From contig NZ_GL945017.1 in assembly GCF_000218235.1 (NCBI RefSeq), positions 2,928,422 through 2,992,421 of the forward strand: a stretch of DNA of 64,000 nt, written 5' to 3'. Under the pieces are notes generated by a model. The model saw only the letters and a program-made list of their open reading frames with translations, ran no database searches and had not been told where the DNA came from. Position numbers and translations under genes: made by a program. Source of the stretch: Hallella multisaccharivorax DSM 17128 (GTDB lineage: Bacteria; Bacteroidota; Bacteroidia; Bacteroidales; Bacteroidaceae). Shown here in pieces: positions 9,653 through 17,714 of the stretch (position 1 is the first letter of the stretch; each line of letters opens with the position of its first letter).

Positions 9653-9778
9653 AGGATAGATTGATCTTTATTGTAAATAAAAAAAATTAGCCTACGGCAG
9701 TCATGCCATATCAATGAAGGTTTTGACACGATATTAAGATGACACCGAATTCGTGGGAGGTGGGTAGGAGAATTACTG

Positions 9779-9816
9779 AAAAAAAAATCCATGCCTGTAA
9801 TTTAGAAACATGGATT
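9779..9816 (-). terminator. Intrinsic terminator between fecR and susC
   Basis: On the minus strand, an 8-base stem (9809-9816 with 9786-9793) and a 15-base loop, followed by a run of about nine T. It lies 48 bases after the fecR stop, separating the regulatory pair from the transport operon. Confidence 0.75.
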
Positions 9817-9863
9817 ACACTTTTTGCCCTACATAGCTTTTTCTTCATGAAGGCATGCCACGG

Positions 9864-10856
9864 TTACCTGACGTAGTAAGTGCCGTTTTGCTCCGACACG
9901 TGTATCTTTCCTGTTGAGCTCATGTTGTGGAGAATGTTGTCAAGTGATTCCTGTTCAACGTCCAGATTACAGTAAAACCTGACAGAGGCCGCACCAGGCA
10001 ACACGACAATTCTTTTTTGGTAGTATTGTTGAAGGCTGCCCATAATCTCTCCAACGGTTGCGTCCTCGAACCTCATGCGTGAAAGTGTCCACAGCCTGGC
10101 ATGCTTGGCATTGACCGTGTTCTTGGTCATTTGCCCCGTGAGGCGGTTATACGTCATGCGTTGGTTAGGCACGAGCAACATTTCCTGCCTGCCGCCGGTG
10201 AGCGACAGCCTGATGCTGCCTTCCACCAAGTCGGCCGTAACGTTTGTTTCGTACCGCCTGTTACGGAAATTGAACTTTGTACCCACAACGGTCAAAGACA
10301 GCTCTCTCGACAGAATACGGAAGGGGAGGCACTTGTTCCCCGCTACCTCAAAATAGCCTTCTCCTGACAGGGTAACATCACGATTGCTTATGCCATATGC
10401 CTGCCCCCATGTAAGCTTTGAATTGCTGTTGAGCCACACTTTTGTGCCGTCAGGCATCGTGAACAGGGCCTTGCCCCGGCTGCCGGTCTCCGCTGTCAGG
10501 GCACGGCCGTGCGGCTGGCGTACATGGCTGCCTATCAGGAATCCGGACAGAGGCAGCAGCAAGAGCAGGACAACCACCGCCACGGCAAGCCACCGGTGAA
10601 TGACCACGCGGCGAACCGGCGCCGCGCCATAACCCTTTGCCCTGATTCTGTAAAGGGCTTCGTCAACGCTTTCTTCAGAGGCCGACAAATCGCATTGGGT
10701 TGCATACCAGGCCTGTAACTGCCGGCGGACATATGCACGGTGGGAGGGCCGTTCGTCCATCCATGCCGACAACCGCTCATACTCCCGCGGGCTTGCCTGG
10801 CGGGTGAGGCAGTCGGCAATGAGGTCGTCCATTCTATTGTATTGTTGGCTATCCAT
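9864..10856 (-). CDS. FecR-family anti-sigma factor
   Basis: 330 residues. An N-terminal cytoplasmic domain of about 85 residues binds the sigma factor in this family. One transmembrane segment is at about 88-109 (WLAVAVVVLLLLLPLSGFLI). The periplasmic FecR domain follows (DGTKVWLNSNSKLTW at about 136-150), then a C-terminal DUF4974 domain (about 255-330) ending GTYYVR. It is encoded 66 bases downstream of the ECF sigma gene and just upstream of an STN-bearing SusC, the standard trans-envelope signalling arrangement: substrate binding by SusC releases the sigma factor through FecR. Confidence 0.94.
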   Translation of the reverse strand: MDSQQYNRMDDLIADCLTRQASPREYERLSAWMDERPSHRAYVRRQLQAWYATQCDLSASEESVDEALYRIRAKGYGAAPVRRVVIHRWLAVAVVVLLLLLPLSGFLIGSHVRQPHGRALTAETGSRGKALFTMPDGTKVWLNSNSKLTWGQAYGISNRDVTLSGEGYFEVAGNKCLPFRILSRELSLTVVGTKFNFRNRRYETNVTADLVEGSIRLSLTGGRQEMLLVPNQRMTYNRLTGQMTKNTVNAKHARLWTLSRMRFEDATVGEIMGSLQQYYQKRIVVLPGAASVRFYCNLDVEQESLDNILHNMSSTGKIHVSEQNGTYYVR

Positions 10857-10922
10857 TTTGAAACACTTCTTTTAATATATGATGTAAACTTCACGGCTTG
10901 CGGGTAGGACACTTAATCCAAT

Positions 10923-11510
10923 TCACGCGAAAAAAATAAGAACCATAAGAAATTTGGACAAATGTTTCCTGAGAATACGCAACGCCAACTTCATGTGATA
11001 CCTCACCGTGTTTACCGATATGTCAAGCTCCCGGGCTATCTCCTGATACGATTTGCCTTCCATCCTGCTTTTAAGAAAAACGTTACGGCTTTTGTCCGGA
11101 ATGTGGGCCATAGCCTTCCTGGCCTCTTCGCCCAGTTGCTCCTGAAGAAGAAAGTCCAAAGGGTTGTTCGCGTCCACAAAGGCTTTGTCAACCATATCCG
11201 AGAACCGCCTGACGACACTCCATGGCAGCCTGCCGCCACTGCCTGAGCCGTTGTTTCGGATATAGTTCAAGCTGGCATTGCGGGTGGTAACGAAGAGGTA
11301 GTCCCCGAAGTTCCTGATTTCAGGAAGCTGCTCCCTCTTTTCCCAGATACCGAGAAACACGTCATCAACAACTTCCTCTACGGCATCCCTGTCCATGACA
11401 ATCTGGCTGACAACGACGCACATGGGCTTGTAGTAGATGCGGAATATCTGGTCGAAGGCGTGGCGGTCGCCACCTCGAAGCAATTTTATCAAATTACTTT
11501 CATCATTCAT
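10923..11510 (-). CDS. ECF-type RNA polymerase sigma-70 factor
   Basis: 195 residues. Region 2 is visible at about 15-80 (FDQIFRIYYKPM, then VVDDVFLGIWEKR). Region 4 lies at about 130-180, with a helix-turn-helix (YQEIARELDISVNTVRYHM). There is no region 1 or 3, as expected for an ECF sigma factor. It heads the sigma/FecR/SusCD locus and should direct transcription of susC-susD. ATG start at 11510. A possible -7 box (TATTTTTG, 11692-11699) is far upstream and weak. Confidence 0.93.
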   Translation of the reverse strand: MNDESNLIKLLRGGDRHAFDQIFRIYYKPMCVVVSQIVMDRDAVEEVVDDVFLGIWEKREQLPEIRNFGDYLFVTTRNASLNYIRNNGSGSGGRLPWSVVRRFSDMVDKAFVDANNPLDFLLQEQLGEEARKAMAHIPDKSRNVFLKSRMEGKSYQEIARELDISVNTVRYHMKLALRILRKHLSKFLMVLIFFA

Positions 11511-11993
11511 CCATTTCAGTTCTTTTACCCAAAGCAGGCCTCAAATGGATAACGCAACGGCTCCAGAATTATTTTATGCCCGTCATATTTTGTTTGACGG
11601 TTTTGGGTCGGTTCTTAAATACTACTGGCACTGAGTAGTTATATAGAAGAAAACTGCCGACCGAAGCAACAGTCACACGAGCAAAAATAATTCAGTTACC
11701 GAATAGTACTCCATCGTTACCTAGGTGAAATCGGGTAATGGTTTAGTAACTGAACTTCTGCCTGAATCAGCATATCCCCGCCCTTTACAAAGGAGGCAGT
11801 TTTATGCAAATTGTTCCGTTTCCTGCTCATTATCAGTCAGTCAGTTTGCATCAACTTAGATTTTTCTTCATTTTTAAGGATTAGTTACACTGCTGACAAT
11901 TGCCAAAATTATCAGCCAATGACGCCCTCGCTTAGGGAGCCCCCAAGGCCCAACACAGAAATGAGAATGTCGACCTTGAGCCCCATATGGTCA
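11511..11993. other. Gene-free space between the sigma factor gene and the lipoprotein gene
   Basis: About 480 bases with no supported gene. The sequence shifts from the balanced composition of the SusCD locus to the AT-rich composition of the protease region near 11800. It contains a small stem CCGTCA/TGACGG at about 11579-11599 and a weak -7-like box for the sigma gene at 11692-11699. I see nothing else I can assign. Confidence 0.5.
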
Positions 11994-12365
11994 TCAATGC
12001 TGCGTTACCTTGATATCTGCAGAAAAATCGTTCACCATACCGCTTAGATAAAGTGTTCGTTTTTTCCCAGTAGTATTGGGCAATGCTGTAATCTTCAATA
12101 CTTCCGTGTATAGCCTGAATTTTACGGTCAGCCAATCATACGTAGCGATTATGGTGTCATTCTCTCCCTTAGAGTAGGTTGTGTTCCCGTCACCGTTGTA
12201 GTCATGGATCTCCACCTGGTAGCATCCACTTGTTCCGGAACAGACCTTTGTGCCACCATCTTTCTCAAACGTTATATGAGACGGATAGCCATAGTTATCT
12301 GTACTTCCACAGGCTACAAGTAAGAGTGATAATAATAAAGATATAAGATAAATTTCTCTTTTCAT
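11994..12365 (-). CDS. Small lipoprotein with a BACON-like fold, candidate C10 protease inhibitor
   Basis: 123 residues. Lipoprotein signal with the lipobox LLVAC (Cys19). The mature part reads like one immunoglobulin-type BACON domain: ITFEKDGG at the start, YDWLTVKF in the middle, then LPNTTGKKRTLYLSG and a final strand ending IKVTQH. It begins 8 bases after the stop of the C10 protease gene, so the two are surely cotranscribed. From published work I recall that Bacteroides fragilis C10 proteases (Bfp) are paired with small lipoprotein-like inhibitors (Bfi). The position and size fit that scheme, but inhibition is inference. Base composition is AT-rich, like the protease gene. Confidence 0.8.
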   Translation of the reverse strand: MKREIYLISLLLSLLLVACGSTDNYGYPSHITFEKDGGTKVCSGTSGCYQVEIHDYNGDGNTTYSKGENDTIIATYDWLTVKFRLYTEVLKITALPNTTGKKRTLYLSGMVNDFSADIKVTQH

Positions 12366-12373
12366 ATTTGCAA

Positions 12374-13861
12374 TTATATTGGCTTCTTGTACGTGATTAT
12401 ACGAATATGATGATTAAACTTGGTCTTGTCTCTTTTTTCCCAAGGATAATCATAATCATTCTCATTGCTATTGAGTTTGAAAACTCCATCGACATAATAT
12501 CCATTACAGTGTCCTCTCCATCCGAAATCGCAATGTACCATTCGACATGTATCAGTTATTGTACTTGTGCCAATTAGGCTTCCGTTCCTGTATTGTTTTG
12601 TAATCTTCTGTCTGACCCTTACTTTATACCCATCTATAATCCAAGCATGACTAAACCATACTTTAATGCCTAGAATAGCGTAGATAATCACAGGACAATC
12701 ATTGTTAATCATCGATGTGACTCTACTATAATTATAGTTGAATCTATTCACATCCTCATACCCCATTTTTTTTAAGAAAGAAGATGCTTTTGATGGAAAT
12801 GTGAAAGTTCCTTGGTAAAAATACATTGAGCCACAACTTTCTGATATGCCTTTTAATAGAGTTGCAGCTGAAACCTTGCCAAGAGTCGTATTTACATTAC
12901 TCATGGCATCCCAATTTACAATATTCCCATTATAAGAGAATATTCCTGGACACTTAAATTTTGTTAGAACTTTAGCTAATGACAAAGGGAAACACCCTGC
13001 GGGTGCTCTTCTCTTATGACCAAAAAGAATACACATTCGTTTCTTGGGATAAAAATCATTAAATGGAGATTTTTGATGCCATCCAACATATGCACTTAAT
13101 ATGTTACTTGTCCGTTTTATATCTCTCCAATCTGTATACGTCGTATTTGTAGTATAAGAATTGTTATTACTACCGCTGCCAGTATATATCTCATCCATAG
13201 CATAATCTACACAATAGGACAAGGCAATTCTTTCGTGATTGTATCTTGGATTTGCAATTGCCCTTGTTGCTGGCATACTATCTTCTTCTGAGAAATTTCC
13301 AACCCAATTGTCATCTTGTGTTTCATCATAGGTAGAGAAAGTGTTTGGATTTAAAAACACTTCATCAGGATAATCACCTACCGTGAATAATCCATTACCA
13401 GTAGTTGGATAATCTGGATCTATATAATTCTCTTTATTCTTGAAAAAAGATGCTACAGCATCTACATCCTCTTTTGTTAAGTTACTCTTGTCAGCTACAG
13501 CAATAACTCGCTCCTGAATTCTATCATCTGCTGCTAAAACAGCAAAACCGCTATTGTCAGAGAAGTTTGCGACGTATATAACATTCTCCGCATCTGTGGC
13601 CATTGCCCGTGTCGCAACGTTTTCCAACTTCATTGGGATTACGTTCATAACCCTTGGGAGTGGACTATTCGACCTTGTCATACTACCCTTGAGGAAATCA
13701 TTAAGTGTAGATAATGCTTCCTCGGCAGTAATGGCATGTGAATTCGAGACCTCTTCTGAAAGAGGATTTCTTGTAACTTCCTCTTCAGAATCCTGACAAG
13801 CATTGAAGCTAATCAAAGTAACTACCATCAGGGATAGTTTAAAAAACCATTTTTGGTGCAT
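12374..13861 (-). CDS. C10-family (streptopain-like) cysteine protease lipoprotein
   Basis: 495 residues from the ATG at 13861 (the longer frame needs a TTG). Lipoprotein signal with Cys22 (ISFNAC), so probably surface- or periplasm-anchored. A Spi/SpeB-type propeptide follows (VIYVANFSDNSGFAVLAADD at about 93-112). The catalytic domain has C290 in APAGCFPLSLAKVL and H405 in WFSHAWIIDGY, then HCDFGWRGHCNGYY near the end, matching the streptopain pattern of Cys, His and a Trp-rich glycine loop. A two-box promoter is at 13979-14009. The gene is AT-rich compared with both flanks and lies next to tRNA-Lys, which suggests acquisition. Confidence 0.9.
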   Translation of the reverse strand: MHQKWFFKLSLMVVTLISFNACQDSEEEVTRNPLSEEVSNSHAITAEEALSTLNDFLKGSMTRSNSPLPRVMNVIPMKLENVATRAMATDAENVIYVANFSDNSGFAVLAADDRIQERVIAVADKSNLTKEDVDAVASFFKNKENYIDPDYPTTGNGLFTVGDYPDEVFLNPNTFSTYDETQDDNWVGNFSEEDSMPATRAIANPRYNHERIALSYCVDYAMDEIYTGSGSNNNSYTTNTTYTDWRDIKRTSNILSAYVGWHQKSPFNDFYPKKRMCILFGHKRRAPAGCFPLSLAKVLTKFKCPGIFSYNGNIVNWDAMSNVNTTLGKVSAATLLKGISESCGSMYFYQGTFTFPSKASSFLKKMGYEDVNRFNYNYSRVTSMINNDCPVIIYAILGIKVWFSHAWIIDGYKVRVRQKITKQYRNGSLIGTSTITDTCRMVHCDFGWRGHCNGYYVDGVFKLNSNENDYDYPWEKRDKTKFNHHIRIITYKKPI

Positions 13862-13978
13862 GGTATTGATATTTAAATATGACAAAGAGAGAATTACTAA
13901 CTCTCACAGTTTGAAAATCATTCATCGATAAAGGTATCAATTTTAAAGATTCGGGTTATGAAAAATTCTCTTTTGGCG

Positions 13979-14009
13979 CAAAGTTAATAAAATTTTAGTT
14001 TGTGACAAA
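13979..14009 (-). promoter_or_regulatory. Promoter of the C10 protease operon
   Basis: On the minus strand TTTG (14006-14009), 19 bases, TAACTTTG (13979-13986): a full match to the Bacteroidota consensus. It leaves a leader of about 110 bases before the ATG at 13861. Confidence 0.75.
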
Positions 14010-14131
14010 ATATTTTTAGAAGAAAAACTTATTAAAATATTGTTGCTAAATTCTTTATTCATCGTCAAAGCTTCATCACCCTCAGGTAAGCTGATGATGA
14101 ATATCTTTACTTCGCTTACCGAGTTTGAGCG

Positions 14132-14172
14132 TGTAGCGCAAATTTGTAGCGCATTTGGCATTTTGTAGCGCA
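14132..14172. repeat. Three direct copies of TGTAGCGCA beside tRNA-Lys
   Basis: Copies at 14132-14140, 14145-14153 and 14164-14172, each followed by an AT-rich triplet. They lie about 160 bases from the 3' end of tRNA-Lys. Short direct repeats near a tRNA 3' end resemble integrase arm sites, but no integrase is present. Confidence 0.6.
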
Positions 14173-14289
14173 AATGGTTCCCGATGGGTCTTTTTACTTC
14201 CCGACACTTCCCGTTGGCCATAGGATTTAACATTGACACAAAATCCTCTAAACCAACGCATTGGAACACAAGTGCCTGTGTTTGAACCT

Positions 14290-14322
14290 AAAAAAGGGGA
14301 TCCTTGAAAGAATCCCCTTTTT
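14290..14322 (-). terminator. Terminator of tRNA-Lys
   Basis: Stem AAAAAGGGGAT (14291-14301) with ATCCCCTTTTT (14312-14322), extended inward by CTT/AAG. It starts 9 bases past the tRNA 3' end. The A/T ends let it work on both strands. Confidence 0.85.
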
Positions 14323-14331
14323 GCCGTTTCG

Positions 14332-14404
14332 TGACCCGCATGGGGCTCGAACCCATGACCCCAACATTAAAAGTGTTGTGCTCTACCAACTGAGCTAGCG
14401 AGTC
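14332..14404 (-). tRNA. tRNA-Lys (anticodon TTT)
   Basis: 73 bases. The acceptor stem pairs GACTCGC with GCGGGTC (one G-T). The D arm contains AGCTCAGTTGGTAGAGC. The anticodon stem is CAACA/TGTTG with loop CTTTTAA, giving anticodon TTT. The T arm is ATGGG-TTCGAGC-CCCAT. Discriminator base A; CCA is not encoded. Promoter at 14446-14477 and terminator at 14290-14322. Confidence 0.97.
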
Positions 14405-14445
14405 AACTTCAAAAATAAGCCCGACTTATTTCGAAGTTGCGAGTG

Positions 14446-14477
14446 CAAAGGTAGCAACTTTTATTTTTATAGCCAAA
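14446..14477 (-). promoter_or_regulatory. Promoter of tRNA-Lys
   Basis: On the minus strand TTTG (14474-14477), 20 bases, TACCTTTG (14446-14453), 42 bases before the tRNA 5' end. The imperfect stem at 14405-14438 would lie in the 5' leader. Confidence 0.8.
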
Positions 14478-14796
14478 CAAAAAGAAAAAATCTTTTCAAT
14501 AAATACGGGGTCCTAAAGAAATAGGGACTGTATACTTTTGACTTCCAAGGTATTAAAGCCCTGATGCTGGTCACTTCACAATTGCGTAAGCGTCTCCGCG
14601 ATTGTGTATTGTAGCTGAAACAATGAATTCGTATCTTGCATCCAAATAAGAGAAGCAAGATATATGTGAAACAGCTATTAAACGCTATGAGCATGCTCTG
14701 ACTATTTTTGCGAGCAGGATCCGACAAGGGATCCCTACAAAGTTGTCATCGATCTACCGTGAGAACAGAATATATTATTGTAAATGTTAAACTAAA

Positions 14797-14830
14797 GGAC
14801 ATCCGTGCTTGGTCAACCGAGCACCTGTCC
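14797..14830 (-). terminator. Strong hairpin downstream of the rhamnosidase gene
   Basis: Stem GTGCTTGGT (14805-14813) with ACCGAGCAC (14816-14824), one T-G pair and a 2-base turn, enclosed by GGACA (14797-14801) and TGTCC (14826-14830). On the minus strand it is followed by CCTTTAGTTT. It lies about 120 bases past the rhamnosidase stop, so it is a plausible but distant terminator. Confidence 0.5.
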
Positions 14831-14948
14831 AAGAACTGGGTTAAAGAACGAACTAAAACGCTCAGAAAAGTGTGCTAAAATTGGTATAGCGAATTGGACA
14901 ACTGCGGAAAGAAGGGGCGGCTTTCGCTGCCGCAGGGCTTGCTTCCCG

Positions 14949-17714
14949 CTATTGCCCGACTTCAAAATGGTAGTGGCCCGAGCCCACCTTCAGCTCCCCG
15001 TGCGGTGCGGCATGGGCGGGCCCGCCGATGCCTGCGGGCAGGCATACCACGGCTTCACAGCCGGCGGGAATGTCAACATCGAGAACAAAACGGCCGTCAA
15101 CAATCTTCCAGCCGCACCTTATGGTGCCGCGGGACGATTCGTAACTCACGTCAGCATAGCTTATGTCACCCACCACCTGCGGGGCTATCCTCACCGTCCT
15201 GAAAGCCACGCTGCCGTCCTGTTGCGTAATGCCGCCGAGCCCGGCATACAGCCACTCCATGAGGTGCCCGAGCATGAGGTGGTTGTTTGACACAAAGCCG
15301 TAGGCCTGCCACGATTCCGTGAGCGCCGTGGCGCCGTGGGCAATCTGCCACCCGTACCCCGGCGTATCATACTTTGAGTTCATTTTAAACACCACGTCGC
15401 CGTAGCCCTCACGGGTGAGCGCCTGCAGAAGGTAGCGATAGCCTATATCGCCTGCCGTGAGGGCGTAGTTGCCGTCACGCAGGCTCTTCGCCAGCCGTGC
15501 GGCCACCTTGCCTCGGTTGGCCTCGTCAACGAGGCCCATGTACAGGCTCATGGCCTGTGCCGTCTGGCTGCCGTTCTCGTACAGGCCGGTTTCAGGGTGG
15601 TAGAAGGCCCGGTTGTATGCCTGGCGTATGGCCTCTGCCTTGTTCAGCAGGCGGTCGGCCTCGGCGGTGTAGCCGAGCAGCGAAGCGCACTTGCCCATGA
15701 TGCGCGTGCAATAATAATAGGTGGCCGTGCAGGTGAGGCGCTGGCTCGTGAGCTGCGCGTAGCCGGGGGCCTTGGGGCCGATGTCGAACCAGTCACCCAG
15801 GCCATACCCAAGCAGGTTGTCCTTTGCCCGCCGGTCAAGATAGCCGAGGTAGGCCATCATGGAGGCGTAGTGGTCACGGATGCTCCGCAGGTCGCCGTAC
15901 CAAAGATAGTTGTACCACGGGCTGATGATGCAGGAGGAGCCCCATTCAGGCGAATCCTCGAATCCATCGGAGAAGCGCACGTATTCGGGGCAGATGGATG
16001 GCATGCACCCCTCGTGGCTCACGCCGTCGGTCCCCCGTATGCTGTCATGCCGTTGCGCAAGCAGCTGGTCGTCGAACAACTTCTCGTATATCGAGGCCGT
16101 GTTGTAGCGGTAGTTGATGGAATGCTGCATCAGGTTGTCCTGCTCCTGCCACCCCAGCTTCTCACGGTGGGGGCAGTCGGTAATGACGCTGGCCATGTTG
16201 CTGCGTATGGCCCAGTCGATAAGGGTGTGTATCTGGTTGAAGAGCGGCTTGGAGCACACGAACTGTCCGGCCGGCTGTCCGGCGCTTGTTGACAGGTAGC
16301 CGCAGAGGTCGTCTATTTCGGGAAGGCCGTCGGGATTCGGCGTTCCCGCTGGCACTGCCCCCTCAATCTCCACGTATCGCTGCCCGTAGTAGGTAAAGCG
16401 TGGGGCGAACCGCTCCGTGTCCTCCCCGCCGCACGTGTAGCTGTAGCTGAAGGGCTTGCCCGTGGCGTCCTGGTTCACGGTGCTGTCGGCGTTCAGCAGC
16501 TCGCCCGGAACAAGGACAATGCGGCAGCCCTGCTTTCCCCTGACCTGCATGGAGACGACACCTCCGAAGTTCTGGCCCAGGTCGTATACCCAGCGGCCGT
16601 GCCCGTTTTTGTATCGGCGCCGGGTGTCGACACGCTGCGCCAGCTCCATCCTCGCACCGAGCTGTGCCTTCATCCGGACATGATAGCCGCCGGCAATCAC
16701 TGGCTTCTGCCACCTGCTGTCGTCAAAACCGGCGTCAGACGCCCAGCCTCGCTGTTCCCGCCGTGCGTCGTAGTCCTCGCCTCCGTAAATGCTTGAGAAG
16801 GTGATGGGGCCGGCGCAGGTTTTCCAGTTTTTGTCGCTGACAACGGTGGCCGTGGTTCCGTCCTCGTAGCGTATAACCAGCTTGAGGCGCAGCTTGGGCG
16901 CCCCGTTTGAGCGGCTCAGCTTGAAATAGCGCCCGGTAGGAATGTTGTAGAACCCGTTGCCCAGCATCACGCCGAGCACGGCCCGGCGGGAGGCTATGGA
17001 TTTAAGGCTGTCGGTAAGGTCGAACGCTACATATAGGGCCTGCCTGTTGTAGTTGCTCCATCCGGGGTCAAGAAAGTGGCGGCCCTGCTTCCTGCCGTTG
17101 AGCATCAGCTCGAAATGGCCGAGTCCGCTTACGTAGGCCACGGCCTGCCGGATGGGCTTGTCCCACTGGATGACACGGCGGAAGAGGGGCATGCGGTAGC
17201 GGCCGAAGAGCTTTGTGCGCGCGTCGCCATAGGCGGCTGAAAGGTGACGGCCGTCGGTGACTGTGGCCTGGTCCTTCTCCAGGGCTATCCATTTGGCGTC
17301 CTGCCAGTCGGCGGGAGCGAGGAGAGCGGTGGTGAACGGTTGCCTATCGCTCCACGGCGAGCAGTTGCCGTGGTTGTCATAGCTTCTTACGCGCCACTCA
17401 TACCGGGTGGCGCTTTGCAGGGGTTTTCCTTCGTAGGGCACGTACAGCTGGCTCTCGCCCTGCCGTTTCCCCGAGGCCCATACGAGTTGCCGGTCCTGGT
17501 ATACCTCCAGCTCATAAGCTGTTTGCAGGGTGTTGCGCTGCTCGGCCAGCAGCTTCCAGCTAAACCGTGGGTGGGACGACTCAACGCCGACGGGACGGGG
17601 AAAGTTCTCGCACGTAAGCCCGTAAACCTCATAACGGGCCGCGCCGGCATGCAGGTGGAGAAAGAGGAGCGCCCATGCCAGTAGCAGGCACTTTCCGTGA
17701 TATTGTTTTTTCAT
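14949..17714 (-). CDS. Alpha-L-rhamnosidase, glycoside hydrolase family 78
   Basis: 921 residues from the ATG at 17714. Longer frames start at an ATG at 17741 or a TTG at 17747; I prefer 17714 because it places the signal peptide first (MKKQYHGKCLLLAWALLFL, then AGAA). An N-terminal Fn3-like domain comes first (YEVYGLTCENFP, PRFSWKL), then the rhamnosidase N and concanavalin-like domains (KWIALEK; MLNGRKQG), and an (alpha/alpha)6 catalytic barrel. The barrel contains DCPHREKLGW near residue 515, the conserved acidic motif of this family, and WYNYLWYGD. A small C-terminal beta domain ends the protein. It removes terminal L-rhamnose from plant or microbial glycans. It stands alone on the minus strand and is noticeably GC-rich. 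Confidence 0.95.
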   Translation of the reverse strand: MKKQYHGKCLLLAWALLFLHLHAGAARYEVYGLTCENFPRPVGVESSHPRFSWKLLAEQRNTLQTAYELEVYQDRQLVWASGKRQGESQLYVPYEGKPLQSATRYEWRVRSYDNHGNCSPWSDRQPFTTALLAPADWQDAKWIALEKDQATVTDGRHLSAAYGDARTKLFGRYRMPLFRRVIQWDKPIRQAVAYVSGLGHFELMLNGRKQGRHFLDPGWSNYNRQALYVAFDLTDSLKSIASRRAVLGVMLGNGFYNIPTGRYFKLSRSNGAPKLRLKLVIRYEDGTTATVVSDKNWKTCAGPITFSSIYGGEDYDARREQRGWASDAGFDDSRWQKPVIAGGYHVRMKAQLGARMELAQRVDTRRRYKNGHGRWVYDLGQNFGGVVSMQVRGKQGCRIVLVPGELLNADSTVNQDATGKPFSYSYTCGGEDTERFAPRFTYYGQRYVEIEGAVPAGTPNPDGLPEIDDLCGYLSTSAGQPAGQFVCSKPLFNQIHTLIDWAIRSNMASVITDCPHREKLGWQEQDNLMQHSINYRYNTASIYEKLFDDQLLAQRHDSIRGTDGVSHEGCMPSICPEYVRFSDGFEDSPEWGSSCIISPWYNYLWYGDLRSIRDHYASMMAYLGYLDRRAKDNLLGYGLGDWFDIGPKAPGYAQLTSQRLTCTATYYYCTRIMGKCASLLGYTAEADRLLNKAEAIRQAYNRAFYHPETGLYENGSQTAQAMSLYMGLVDEANRGKVAARLAKSLRDGNYALTAGDIGYRYLLQALTREGYGDVVFKMNSKYDTPGYGWQIAHGATALTESWQAYGFVSNNHLMLGHLMEWLYAGLGGITQQDGSVAFRTVRIAPQVVGDISYADVSYESSRGTIRCGWKIVDGRFVLDVDIPAGCEAVVCLPAGIGGPAHAAPHGELKVGSGHYHFEVGQ

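Larger units (their letters stand above)
13862..14331. other. Upstream region of the C10 protease gene up to tRNA-Lys
   Basis: About 470 AT-rich bases. It holds the protease promoter (13979-14009), a short leader stem GAGAG/CTCTC (13887-13905), and three copies of TGTAGCGCA (14132-14140, 14145-14153, 14164-14172). The tRNA-Lys terminator is at 14290-14322. An open frame of 108 codons on the minus strand here has no protein-like features and I do not call it. Confidence 0.55.
14405..14948. other. Gene-poor space between tRNA-Lys and the rhamnosidase gene
   Basis: It holds an imperfect stem directly before the tRNA (14405-14438), the tRNA promoter (14446-14477), and a hairpin at 14797-14830. 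Around 14524-14610 the plus strand reads a short protein-like stretch (KALMLVTSQLRKRLRDC) that ends in stops; it may be the remains of a gene but I cannot identify it. Minus-strand frames here are short and not convincing. Confidence 0.5.

Noticed and set aside
13943..14269. A 108-codon open frame on the minus strand between the C10 protease and tRNA-Lys
   Set aside because: It covers the protease promoter and the TGTAGCGCA repeats, has no domain-like pattern, and its composition follows the AT-rich background.
14467..14727. An 86-codon minus-strand open frame after tRNA-Lys
   Set aside because: It overlaps the tRNA promoter at one end and shows no recognisable motif; the run of hydrophobic and basic residues reflects base composition.
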